Of a DNA stretch of 64,000 nt, positions 52,028 through 61,045 are shown piece by piece (the stretch's first letter is position 1; each line of letters opens with the position of its first letter). The notes beneath the pieces were generated by a model. That model saw only the letters and a list, made by a program, of their open reading frames with translations. It searched no databases and was not told where the DNA came from. The stretch lies in NCBI GenBank assembly GCA_947492375.1, contig CANLMI010000002.1:807529-871528 (forward strand). The letters are read 5' to 3'. The position numbers and the translations under genes were made by a program. Source of the DNA: an uncultured Kordiimonas sp. GTDB lineage: Bacteria > Pseudomonadota > Alphaproteobacteria > Sphingomonadales > Kordiimonadaceae.

Positions 52028-54169
52028 TTACACTTTTTCCAAATGGTATATTAAACATGTTTCCGGTTTCATCAATGGTACTTGCATCCCAACTCGCATA
52101 AGCGCTTCACCCGGGATTACACAGCCCCCATCAATCAGGTCAGCAGCTTCAATAATAGAAGGCGATGTTGTAGAGACAACCGGTGCTGGCCAAATAATAC
52201 GAACCCTATATTTATAATCTTGAGCCAATCCGGTGAAAAAGATACGCCCGGGCAATGTTTCCCGGTGTCCGGTCATGTTACACCAGGAAAACAACCCTTC
52301 ATCCATATTAGAAGCGACAACACCAATGGCATTCACATGCTGAGGTGTATCCAGGCGATGAAAATCACCTCCATGCAATAATGCCCGATGCTTTTTATGC
52401 AGCTCTAAACCTTTTTTCAACACCTCAATGTCCTGAGGCACCTCTTCTAAAAGGTTAAGCTCCATACCCATATGACCAAAAAACGCCGTCGCTACACGAA
52501 GCTTCATTGTAAGACGGCGCCCTGTAATATGGCAGGTTTCAGGCCCAACATGCGCCCCCATAACCTCTAAAGGAAAGAAATGAGATGCACCTCGCTGAAT
52601 TCTTTGCCGGTCAAGGGCATCATTACTATCCGACGTCCATATCCTGTCTGTGTATCGTAAAACACCATAATCCGCGCGCGCACCACCTGAAGAACAGCTT
52701 TCTATTTCAACAGCAGGGTGTTCTTGCCGTAATCTATCAATCAAGTCATATAGAACACGCGTTTGCTTATAAACAGCGGGCCGCCCCCTACTGCCCGGAT
52801 GATTGATATCCCGGTTCATATCCCACTTTACGTAGGTAATATCATGATCTGACAAAATTTTATTTATATGCTCAAAGAGATAATCGGTGACCTCTTTTCT
52901 TGTCAGGTCCAATACATACTGGTTTCTGAATGGCACCTGCTCAACACCATCTGCCTGTAAAATCCAATCAGGATGAGCCCGATATAGCTCACTATCAGGA
53001 TTAACCATTTCAGGCTCGAACCAGATACCAAATTCCATACCCAATTGCCGAACATGATCAACTAATGGCCCCAAACCTTCCGGATACTGATCCAAAGACG
53101 GCCACCAATCACCCAAGCCTGTTTTGTCATCACGGCGTCCGCCAAACCAGCCATCATCTAAAATAAAACGCTCAGCACCAACATGAGCCGCTGCATCTGC
53201 AAGTTTTTTTAGATGGCCCAGGTCATGGTCAAAATACACAGCTTCCCATGTATTATAATGTATAGGTCGCGGCTTCTCATTGATGCGGCCATCCATTACA
53301 AAATGCCTTAGATGGTAATGGAATTTACGTGAAAGAGCGCTCAAACCCCGTGTGGTAAAACCTGCATACAATACCGGAGAGGTATACATATCACCGGGCG
53401 CCAATTGCATTTCACCTGGGTAAAAATATTCCCCAAGCTGCACAAAAGCACGACCATCACTTAACCGATCAACCCTGACCCGATGATTTCCGCTCCAGCC
53501 TAGATGGAACCCAAAACTTGGCCCGCTCTGCTCAATCGTTTCCGTTCCACAAGCAAGTAATGCAGGAAAACTATCATGGCTCGTGCGGCCACTCTTGTTC
53601 TCCCGAACATAGCTCCCCATGAATGGCTCAACTTCTTCAATATGGAATTCATCAGACCACCGACCAGTAAAACCAAACAACCGTGAAGCCTTAGGGTTCA
53701 ATGGTAAACTTGCGGCTGCACACCAGTCAATGGAAAGTGCATCATCACCTCTGTTGATGATTTTTGTTTGACACGTCATAAGATTACTATCGGGATTAAA
53801 CCCGATAAGATGAATGGCACGAACGTCGGTTACCTCATCATCACAAGTAATGACAACTTCACTTTCTGACGGTTGCTCAACAGATACAACTTTAAACAAG
53901 CTCGCCCAACTCCGACCATCCCGGTGCGCTGAGAAACCAGACAAACCTGGTAAACCGGACCCTGTTTCATTTAATAAAGATGCAGATACAACAGTGTCCG
54001 TACCTCCTTGCGCGCTTTGCCGAGTATTCATCAACTGCAAAAGCGCAGGATCTGTATTTTTAAGACGCGACCCCCAATATAAAATACTTGGACGTGAACC
54101 GATCCCACAAGCCAAAACCAGACTGGTATTGCCTGCTGTCAAAGTAATGAAGTCATCCAACCGTTCCAC
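52028..54169 (-). CDS. GH36 alpha-galactosidase
   Basis: 713 aa; YVKWDMNRDINHPGS nucleophile motif, ESCSSGGARADYGVLRYTDRIWTSDSNDALDRQ acid/base motif, FILDDGWFGGRRDD; no signal peptide. Confidence 0.93.
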   Translation of the reverse strand: MERLDDFITLTAGNTSLVLACGIGSRPSILYWGSRLKNTDPALLQLMNTRQSAQGGTDTVVSASLLNETGSGLPGLSGFSAHRDGRSWASLFKVVSVEQPSESEVVITCDDEVTDVRAIHLIGFNPDSNLMTCQTKIINRGDDALSIDWCAAASLPLNPKASRLFGFTGRWSDEFHIEEVEPFMGSYVRENKSGRTSHDSFPALLACGTETIEQSGPSFGFHLGWSGNHRVRVDRLSDGRAFVQLGEYFYPGEMQLAPGDMYTSPVLYAGFTTRGLSALSRKFHYHLRHFVMDGRINEKPRPIHYNTWEAVYFDHDLGHLKKLADAAAHVGAERFILDDGWFGGRRDDKTGLGDWWPSLDQYPEGLGPLVDHVRQLGMEFGIWFEPEMVNPDSELYRAHPDWILQADGVEQVPFRNQYVLDLTRKEVTDYLFEHINKILSDHDITYVKWDMNRDINHPGSRGRPAVYKQTRVLYDLIDRLRQEHPAVEIESCSSGGARADYGVLRYTDRIWTSDSNDALDRQRIQRGASHFFPLEVMGAHVGPETCHITGRRLTMKLRVATAFFGHMGMELNLLEEVPQDIEVLKKGLELHKKHRALLHGGDFHRLDTPQHVNAIGVVASNMDEGLFSWCNMTGHRETLPGRIFFTGLAQDYKYRVRIIWPAPVVSTTSPSIIEAADLIDGGCVIPGEALMRVGMQVPLMKPETCLIYHLEKV

Positions 54170-54202
54170 AAAACATTCCTTTTTATGCGTTCAACATATA
54201 AA

Positions 54203-54222
54203 TTTGATCGAATTCGAAAATA
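54203..54222. promoter_or_regulatory. Candidate DeoR-family operator (alpha-galactosidase side)
   Basis: TTTGATCG-AATT-CGAAAATA, same 4-nt-spaced layout as the site at 54286. Confidence 0.5.
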
Positions 54223-54285
54223 AATTTTGGTTTAGAGATAATATACTATATGCTTTAAGTGATTTTGTATATTATTTCTCATATT

Positions 54286-54305
54286 TTTGTTCGTATTCGA
54301 ACAAA
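54286..54305. promoter_or_regulatory. Candidate DeoR-family operator (galT side)
   Basis: TTTGTTCG-TATT-CGAACAAA, perfect 8-bp inverted repeat, resembles the GlpR operator (ATGTTCG-N4-CGAACAT). Confidence 0.6.
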
Positions 54306-54336
54306 TGGCATTGCATGGCACAAAAAGGAAAAAAGT

Positions 54337-55407
54337 TTGGCTAATCTACAGCATCCATTCAAGGGAAAAGATATTTTTAAACGCCATCATGTTAAACCCG
54401 ACGGGCGTAATCTTTATCTATACGGATACCAAGAACATAAATTGCCAGTAATCACAGGAGAAAACCTGGATCAGGTTGTTGGATCAGAATTACGACAACA
54501 CCCTCTGCGCGGTGATTGGTCCATTTATGCAGCAAAACGCCAACATAGAACTTTTAAACCTTCAACCGCAAACAACCCTCTAGCACCGAGCAAAGTTGGC
54601 GCCCCCATAACTGAAATTCCCTTTGAAGATTATGATTTAGCTGTATTCGAAAATCGCTTTCCTGGCATGTACAGAGGCGCGAACATATCTTCTGACCAAC
54701 CTCTTGAAACCAAAACAGCACAAGGTGTTTGTGAAGTTCTTGTCTATTCACCGAAAGAAGAAGGCTCTCTTGCAACTATTGGACAAGATAAAAGAAAGCT
54801 CTTACTGGCCGCTTGGATTGATCGTTACCAAGACTTATATTCAACAGGCAATGCCTTTGTCCTTCCATTTGAAAATCGAGGGGAAGCGGTTGGTGTCACA
54901 TTGCATCATCCGCATGGTCAAATATACGCTTTTCCCGTTGTGCCAGAGCCTCAGCAACGCGCCTTAAAAGCTTTTGAAGAGGGTTATAATCTGGCAGCAG
55001 AGCTTGCCATCTGGCCGCAAGAGCTTATCATCGCAAAAGCTGGAGGAATGGTCGCGTATGCACCACCATTTGCCCGCTTCCCTTATGAAGTATGGATATC
55101 AGGAAGTGATCACCATTCCGGCCCTTGGGCTTTTAATGCAGAACAGGCTGATGGATTTTGCCATTTACTGGGCGAAATGTCTCAACGCTACGATGCTTTC
55201 TTCGGGCGTGAAACACCTTATATGTTAACTCTGCACGCCTCGCCTTATGGTCACGACAATAAATTCCAGTTTTCTGCACAATTTTACCCTCTACTCCGCA
55301 GTGCAAACCGACTTAAATATCTAGCTGCCGTAGAACAAGCCACCAACATATTTACCGTTGATGTAATGCCAGAAACCACCGCAGCAGACCTTAAGGGGGC
55401 ACTATGA
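54337..55407 (+). CDS. galT: Galactose-1-phosphate uridylyltransferase
   Basis: HHPHGQIYAF active-site motif; ENRFPGM; probable TTG start at 54337 (preceded by AAGGA), since the track start at 54259 would run through the operator. Confidence 0.92.
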   Translation: MANLQHPFKGKDIFKRHHVKPDGRNLYLYGYQEHKLPVITGENLDQVVGSELRQHPLRGDWSIYAAKRQHRTFKPSTANNPLAPSKVGAPITEIPFEDYDLAVFENRFPGMYRGANISSDQPLETKTAQGVCEVLVYSPKEEGSLATIGQDKRKLLLAAWIDRYQDLYSTGNAFVLPFENRGEAVGVTLHHPHGQIYAFPVVPEPQQRALKAFEEGYNLAAELAIWPQELIIAKAGGMVAYAPPFARFPYEVWISGSDHHSGPWAFNAEQADGFCHLLGEMSQRYDAFFGRETPYMLTLHASPYGHDNKFQFSAQFYPLLRSANRLKYLAAVEQATNIFTVDVMPETTAADLKGAL

Positions 55408-56468
55408 ATATGAAAGGACAAAATAAAAACAGTCTTTTCAAAGCCTCTGTTGCAACTGGTTCAGCAAGAGGGCGTGTTAACTTGATCGGTGAACATATCG
55501 ATTATAATGGCGGAACCGTGTTACCTGCCTCTATTTCAAGAGAGGTAACCGTTGGGTTAACACCCCGCGCTGACGACTTGCTTGAAATATCATCAAGCCG
55601 GTTTGACGATACAGTTAGTCGGTCTTTAACTGAGCCAGCAAATTCACATTGGTCAGATTATATAGTAGGTGCCCTGTCATTAGCGCATAAAAAGGGCTGG
55701 ATACAATCGGGTATGAATATCGTTATAGATAGTAATATCCCGGACGGTGCCGGAGTTTCTTCGTCAGCAGCCCTGATTATTGCAATATTTAGAGCTTGTC
55801 TGGCATTAAATGGTGAAAGCAAAGACCCTAAAGATGTCGCTATACTGGCACGTGAAGTAGAAACAGACTTTATCGGCGTTCCATGTGGTATTATGGATCA
55901 AATGGCAACGAGCCTTATCAACCCCGGGCAAGCACTTATTCTAGACACCCTAAATAATGACACTCAAACAATTGACATACCCGACACTTGGTCTTTTATA
56001 ACAATTCATACTGGCATTCACCGCAAACTTTCAGATGGCAGATACAAAGAACGGGCAATAGAATGTCAGGAAGCCAAAGAGTTACTAAAACAAAACGACC
56101 TCTGCCATATTACGCCTGAAGAAGAAGCAGAACTAACATCACTTCCAGAAATACTCCAAAAAAGAGTTACCCATGTTACTAGTGAACACAAACGGGTTCT
56201 GCGCGCTATTGAAGCAATGCGTATGAATAACATGGCTTTATTCGGGCAGTTGATGGTGGAAAGCCATAAATCATATAGCCATGATTTTGAGGCTTCAACA
56301 CATGAAATAGATTTACTCATTGAAAGCGCGTTAACCATGGGGGCTTTGGGCGCACGCCTTACCGGTGGCGGCTTTGGCGGATGTATGGTTGCTCTCGTGC
56401 AAAAAACAGAAAAAGAGCAATGGATGAAAGACTTCGCTGCACGCCACAAAAATGTATGGGAAGTGTAA
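55404..56468 (+). CDS. galK: Galactokinase
   Basis: GRVNLIGEHIDYNGGTVLPASI, PDGAGVSSSAAL, LTGGGFGGCMVAL. Confidence 0.95.
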   Translation: MNMKGQNKNSLFKASVATGSARGRVNLIGEHIDYNGGTVLPASISREVTVGLTPRADDLLEISSSRFDDTVSRSLTEPANSHWSDYIVGALSLAHKKGWIQSGMNIVIDSNIPDGAGVSSSAALIIAIFRACLALNGESKDPKDVAILAREVETDFIGVPCGIMDQMATSLINPGQALILDTLNNDTQTIDIPDTWSFITIHTGIHRKLSDGRYKERAIECQEAKELLKQNDLCHITPEEEAELTSLPEILQKRVTHVTSEHKRVLRAIEAMRMNNMALFGQLMVESHKSYSHDFEASTHEIDLLIESALTMGALGARLTGGGFGGCMVALVQKTEKEQWMKDFAARHKNVWEV

Positions 56469-56562
56469 ATCATTTGCGCTTCCCATGAACAAATATAAGA
56501 ATTCAGTCTTTCTAATGATATTCCCAAGACAACTAAGTGCTCTATCCTCTCATTCTATGAAA

Positions 56563-58071
56563 TCAATTATCCATACCTAGCGCTTCAGTATTCATTGTCG
56601 CAGCAGCATAATTAGCGTAAGCGCGGTGCACCTGAAGGTTTGCTGTCATCTTGCGAATTTCCGCATTTGCCGCGGTTTCTTCACGAATATTAAGGAGAAA
56701 GAAATCACTTGCGCCATTTTCAAAGCGCTTTTCTTCTGCCTGTTGCATCGCACGTGATTGCTCAACATCAACATTTGCTAATGCCAACAAATCATTAGCC
56801 GCAGAAATATCAACAACAATTGCCTCCAATTCAGTTGATATTTGATCTTGAATGCGACGTTCACGATAGATCATTGCAGCACGCTCAGCTTTAGCCGCCC
56901 TTAAGCGCCCTTTTGCAGCACGCTGCCCTATGGGTACCGAAAACTGGAAACCAACAATTGTATCAGTGGAATCACGTGAGATACCCCCTTCAGCCACATT
57001 GCCAAAGTCATGTGAAACTTCGACATTAAAATCCAACCGTGGCTTTAAGTCGTTTTGGCGGAGTGATATTTTCTGGCGCAGCCTCTCCAACCCCAAACGT
57101 AATCGGCGTAATTCAGGCCGGTCACGCAAAATAGAAGATAACTCTGTTGTCGATTTCACAGCCCTAACATCAACTTCAAATTGGTCTTCCCAACTTGGCA
57201 ACTCATCAAAGCCGGGGATTCGCATTTGGCCATTCACATCTCGTAGATAAAACCCTAGCCTTATGCTTGCATTTTTAAAAGTCTGTTTTGCGCTAACCAA
57301 CAACGTCTGCCGACGCGTTATATTTTGCCGATTTTCTAGGAGAAAAATCTTAGCGATTGCGCCTTCATTCACTTGAATCTGAAGTGCCTTTTCACGCTCC
57401 AGTGCAATATCTAAAAGTTTTGAATATACCTTTTGTTGCTGGCCTGCTGTAACCCACGCCCAATAAGCGATCATAGCTTGTCGTTGAACTGTCACTTGCG
57501 AGAGGAGAACATCTAACTCCGCTTGCTCCAAAGCAAGACGGGTGTCCCTAAGAGCAAACCTATTGCCATCAATGTCACGGTTTCTGAGCAACGAAAATAA
57601 AGCGCCAATTTTTGCCTCACCGAACGTATTTGTAAAATTTATGTCTTCATAAATTGGGAATTCACCGTCAGATATTCGATATCCTGCATAAACGGAGCTA
57701 CCTAATATACCCAAATTTTGTCTGGCTTCCCCATTGATTACCTGACCATCCCAAAACCCGGAAACACGGCTAAACCCATTCGCACTAATATTAACATCAA
57801 AGGCACCCTCTGCTGCCAACCGAGTACCGTCAGCGCCGTTTACCTTTGCAAACGCTTCGAGAATACTTGGGGCAAACTGGCTAGAACTACTCAACACATC
57901 CTCGAGTGCCAGAACTTTGCTTTCCTTGGATAGTGGCGCAGCATGCTCACGCGGCGACAATACCAAATCAGTAATATCATCATCAGCATATAACCATGAG
58001 GATAGACCAAAGGCCTCTAAAATCAGAAATAAGGCTATCATCCAAATCAGCGATACTTTTGTCGGTTTCAT
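56563..58071 (-). CDS. TolC family outer membrane efflux protein
   Basis: 502 aa; OEP-type coiled-coil repeats; overlaps the upstream HlyD-family gene. Confidence 0.88.
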   Translation of the reverse strand: MKPTKVSLIWMIALFLILEAFGLSSWLYADDDITDLVLSPREHAAPLSKESKVLALEDVLSSSSQFAPSILEAFAKVNGADGTRLAAEGAFDVNISANGFSRVSGFWDGQVINGEARQNLGILGSSVYAGYRISDGEFPIYEDINFTNTFGEAKIGALFSLLRNRDIDGNRFALRDTRLALEQAELDVLLSQVTVQRQAMIAYWAWVTAGQQQKVYSKLLDIALEREKALQIQVNEGAIAKIFLLENRQNITRRQTLLVSAKQTFKNASIRLGFYLRDVNGQMRIPGFDELPSWEDQFEVDVRAVKSTTELSSILRDRPELRRLRLGLERLRQKISLRQNDLKPRLDFNVEVSHDFGNVAEGGISRDSTDTIVGFQFSVPIGQRAAKGRLRAAKAERAAMIYRERRIQDQISTELEAIVVDISAANDLLALANVDVEQSRAMQQAEEKRFENGASDFFLLNIREETAANAEIRKMTANLQVHRAYANYAAATMNTEALGMDN

Positions 58072-59117
58072 TTTGCTTCACCACTTGTAAGAACACTGCT
58101 GCCCTCAAGGTTATTTCTAAACTCTGGTGGGAAATTATTTAACTGTCGCCAAACCTCATAACCAACAGGAACTGTCTCAAACGTTACCCACCCCCTCGCC
58201 TTTGAGCCAAAGCGGACATAAGCACTATCAGGCCAAGGATGAAGATCAGATTTATCTTCGCTAACCAATATCCTAAAAAGCCCATTGGCCTGAGCAGACG
58301 GGTCAATAGCAACTACTTCACCGCCAAACGTGCCAATAGCAACTGATGGCCAACCACTAAACTGCACAACAGGCCATCCTTCAAATTGCAAGCGGACTTT
58401 GTCCCCTACTCTAGCAAGCGCTATATCACGGCCATCAATAAAAAGTTCCACCGCACGCTCAGCGTCATCAGGTATAAAAGTTGCTACAACATCACCTGCA
58501 TTTACCAGTGTGGATGTATCCCCCGCATTTACGCGCAAAATCACACCATTTCGAGGAGCTCTAACCGTTTGAATTGAACTACGGGATAACGATACATCAA
58601 CCCGGTTTAATTCCGCAGAAGCCTCGGCAACGCTGCCACGAAGCCCTTCAACACGAATGCGGCTTTGCTCGTATTCACGGCGGGATGCCAATCCTTGATC
58701 AAAAAGATTTTTTGTTCGCGTCAAATCAAGCTCTGCGGTTTCCATCGCGGTTTCAGCAGCACTTAATTTTGCCAACACCTGAGCCCGCTCTGCTCGAAGG
58801 CGGTCAAGAAAATTAGGATCATTATCAATAAGTTGAACGATAGGGTCGTTTTCCTTGACATAACTGCCGTCTCGAACAAACCATTTCTGTATACGCCCCG
58901 AGACTAATGCATTTATTTCTTGCAGGCGGTCATTGGGACTAAGCGCTGTCACATTGCCTGGCCCTGATGTGGTTTGTACCCACGGCACAAAAATCATAAA
59001 TAAAATGATAGCTATGAGTGCAATTGTTAAAAACCAGGCAACGGACCTCATAACACGAGGAGGCTTTAACGAGTCTAATGTTTTAAAATACTGAATATGC
59101 ATTTCACGAAACGGCAT
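58068..59117 (-). CDS. HlyD family periplasmic adaptor (membrane fusion protein)
   Basis: Single N-terminal TM, LVSGRIQKWFVRDGSYVKENDPIVQL lipoyl-like, RAPRNGVILRVNAGDTSTLVNAGDVVATF. Confidence 0.9.
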   Translation of the reverse strand: MPFREMHIQYFKTLDSLKPPRVMRSVAWFLTIALIAIILFMIFVPWVQTTSGPGNVTALSPNDRLQEINALVSGRIQKWFVRDGSYVKENDPIVQLIDNDPNFLDRLRAERAQVLAKLSAAETAMETAELDLTRTKNLFDQGLASRREYEQSRIRVEGLRGSVAEASAELNRVDVSLSRSSIQTVRAPRNGVILRVNAGDTSTLVNAGDVVATFIPDDAERAVELFIDGRDIALARVGDKVRLQFEGWPVVQFSGWPSVAIGTFGGEVVAIDPSAQANGLFRILVSEDKSDLHPWPDSAYVRFGSKARGWVTFETVPVGYEVWRQLNNFPPEFRNNLEGSSVLTSGEAK

Positions 59118-60863
59118 TTACTTTCCCTCCGTGTTATTTTCATCAGTAATTGGCTGTGTCTTGTTCTTAAACGTCTTAAAATCACTGATTATCATTTGCT
59201 TATCGGCATCGAGATGCATGAATTTTTCAAACCCGAGGTCTTGCTCTCGGTTTGAAAAATAAATAATTGTTATTCCTTGTTCAAAATTCAAAATATCAAT
59301 AACTTGCTTGAGGGCATGAGCAGGAAGCATATCAAAAAGCTGATTGAGAACGAGCACACTAGGTTTTGATAAAACTGCTGCTGCCAGCTTGAGTTTCAAC
59401 ACTTCTACTAATGATAACGGCGCCCCAGTAGCTGAAAGGTGTGTATCAAGTCCATCCGGCAGATACTTGACAACACTATCAAGCCCAGTCAGTCGCAATG
59501 CAGATAAAACTGCACTAGAATCACTTTCATCATACGAAGTCTTTAAGAAATCACGCATACTACCTTCGACCAAAGTTGGCCTATCCAGAATGGTCACTAA
59601 CTGGCGAAGTTCATGAACTTCGATATCAAGAACATCTGTTCCTGCGAAACTCACCAAGCCACCATCTGGCTTTGCATGATGCTTTAATAGATTAGTGAAC
59701 ATTCGCTGTGCCCCATGATTGGAGGCACAACACATAATACGTTCACCGGCTTCAATTTTCAGATTAAGAGTAACCGGTACGTTACGCGCACAGCCTTTTA
59801 CATTTTCAAAAATAAGATTATGAGAGCCTTTACGTGGCTCTAATGTGCCAGCAGGCACCTCCTGTGGAACATGATAAAAATGCGACAGTTCTTCGGCAGC
59901 AGCAGTAAGGTCATAGAAGCTGGTATAGTATATACCAAGCTGTGAAATCCCATAAAAAACCGCTGATAAAATTAATTCTGCGGCGACAAGCTGACCAAGG
60001 GACAATTCGCCGATAATAACAAGCCAACCACCAAGGCCAAGCAATAGCGCGCTCGCCAACGCATAGATAAATAAGTAAGCAATTGATTGGGAAAAAGTAT
60101 ATTTAAAATGCTGCTTACTACTTTCAATATATTCAGCCGTTTTTTTATCGGTCTCTTTTAGTGCGCGTTCAATATGACGCCTGGATTTATAGTAACCATT
60201 AGAAGCGCCTAAACCTTCAACCCAGCCCGCAACATTATGCTTCGTATGGGACAAACTAACGGCACTCATCATAGCCCCTTTACCCCAAATTCCCCATACC
60301 AGCCAAAGCATAAGGACGAGAGCAATATTGAAACCAAGAAAAACCGGATGATAAAGCGAAACGATTACAAACCCAACCAAGGCCTGAAGAATTACAGTAA
60401 AGCCGCCGACCAAAAGGTAAGGAACTGATTTCTGCACGATGACAATATCGAAATAACGATTAAAGAGAGTGCTTTTACCACTATCAGCAAAAAATGGATT
60501 TTGTGCATACAAGGTACGAAGCGAGATTTCCGACAACATCCGAGCATAAAAACGTCGCCCAAACAGTTCCATCAAATACAATCGCAAAGCATTCAACAGC
60601 CCAGAAAAAATCAACAGAACAAACAAAGTAACTGATAAAACAACAAGCGGTGTAGTCAGGCCGGTATTCGCAACAGTATTAATCAACATTTGCACAGATA
60701 TAGGGACTGCAAGTGTGAGTAAGCTTATGCCAATACCATATATAATCGCGAGCCAATAGTAATTGGTTTCACCGCGTAATATTGTTTTAATAAACCGATA
60801 TAAATCGCTAAGCGAAAACTCGTTTACTTTTTGTGCTGTCTCATTCGCCATCATTACTACCAT
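59118..60863 (-). CDS. ABC transporter transmembrane protein with degenerate nucleotide-binding domain
   Basis: Type-1 exporter TMD fused to an NBD-like region; Walker A position reads CASNHGAQRM, signature LSLVE, Walker B LVLNQ. Confidence 0.82.
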   Translation of the reverse strand: MVVMMANETAQKVNEFSLSDLYRFIKTILRGETNYYWLAIIYGIGISLLTLAVPISVQMLINTVANTGLTTPLVVLSVTLFVLLIFSGLLNALRLYLMELFGRRFYARMLSEISLRTLYAQNPFFADSGKSTLFNRYFDIVIVQKSVPYLLVGGFTVILQALVGFVIVSLYHPVFLGFNIALVLMLWLVWGIWGKGAMMSAVSLSHTKHNVAGWVEGLGASNGYYKSRRHIERALKETDKKTAEYIESSKQHFKYTFSQSIAYLFIYALASALLLGLGGWLVIIGELSLGQLVAAELILSAVFYGISQLGIYYTSFYDLTAAAEELSHFYHVPQEVPAGTLEPRKGSHNLIFENVKGCARNVPVTLNLKIEAGERIMCCASNHGAQRMFTNLLKHHAKPDGGLVSFAGTDVLDIEVHELRQLVTILDRPTLVEGSMRDFLKTSYDESDSSAVLSALRLTGLDSVVKYLPDGLDTHLSATGAPLSLVEVLKLKLAAAVLSKPSVLVLNQLFDMLPAHALKQVIDILNFEQGITIIYFSNREQDLGFEKFMHLDADKQMIISDFKTFKNKTQPITDENNTEGK

Positions 60864-61045
60864 TTATAATTATAATTTTTATTTTCTTAAGATAGTTCAC
60901 GAGCAATCTCTTGCAAATATTGGCACTGACTTTGTACATGACCAATGTGCGAAACATCTTGAGCTTGAAAATAAGATGTAGTTTTGATAAATCAATACAA
61001 ACAATTTATATATTTTGATAGAAAAAAACTATCGAATGGAAATTC

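Noticed and set aside
53814-54344. 176-aa plus-strand ORF overlapping alpha-galactosidase 5' end and promoter
   Set aside because: Antisense to GH36 coding sequence and spans both predicted operators; no domain.
56066-56527. 153-aa minus-strand ORF inside galK
   Set aside because: Antisense to well-supported galK with no protein features; shadow ORF.
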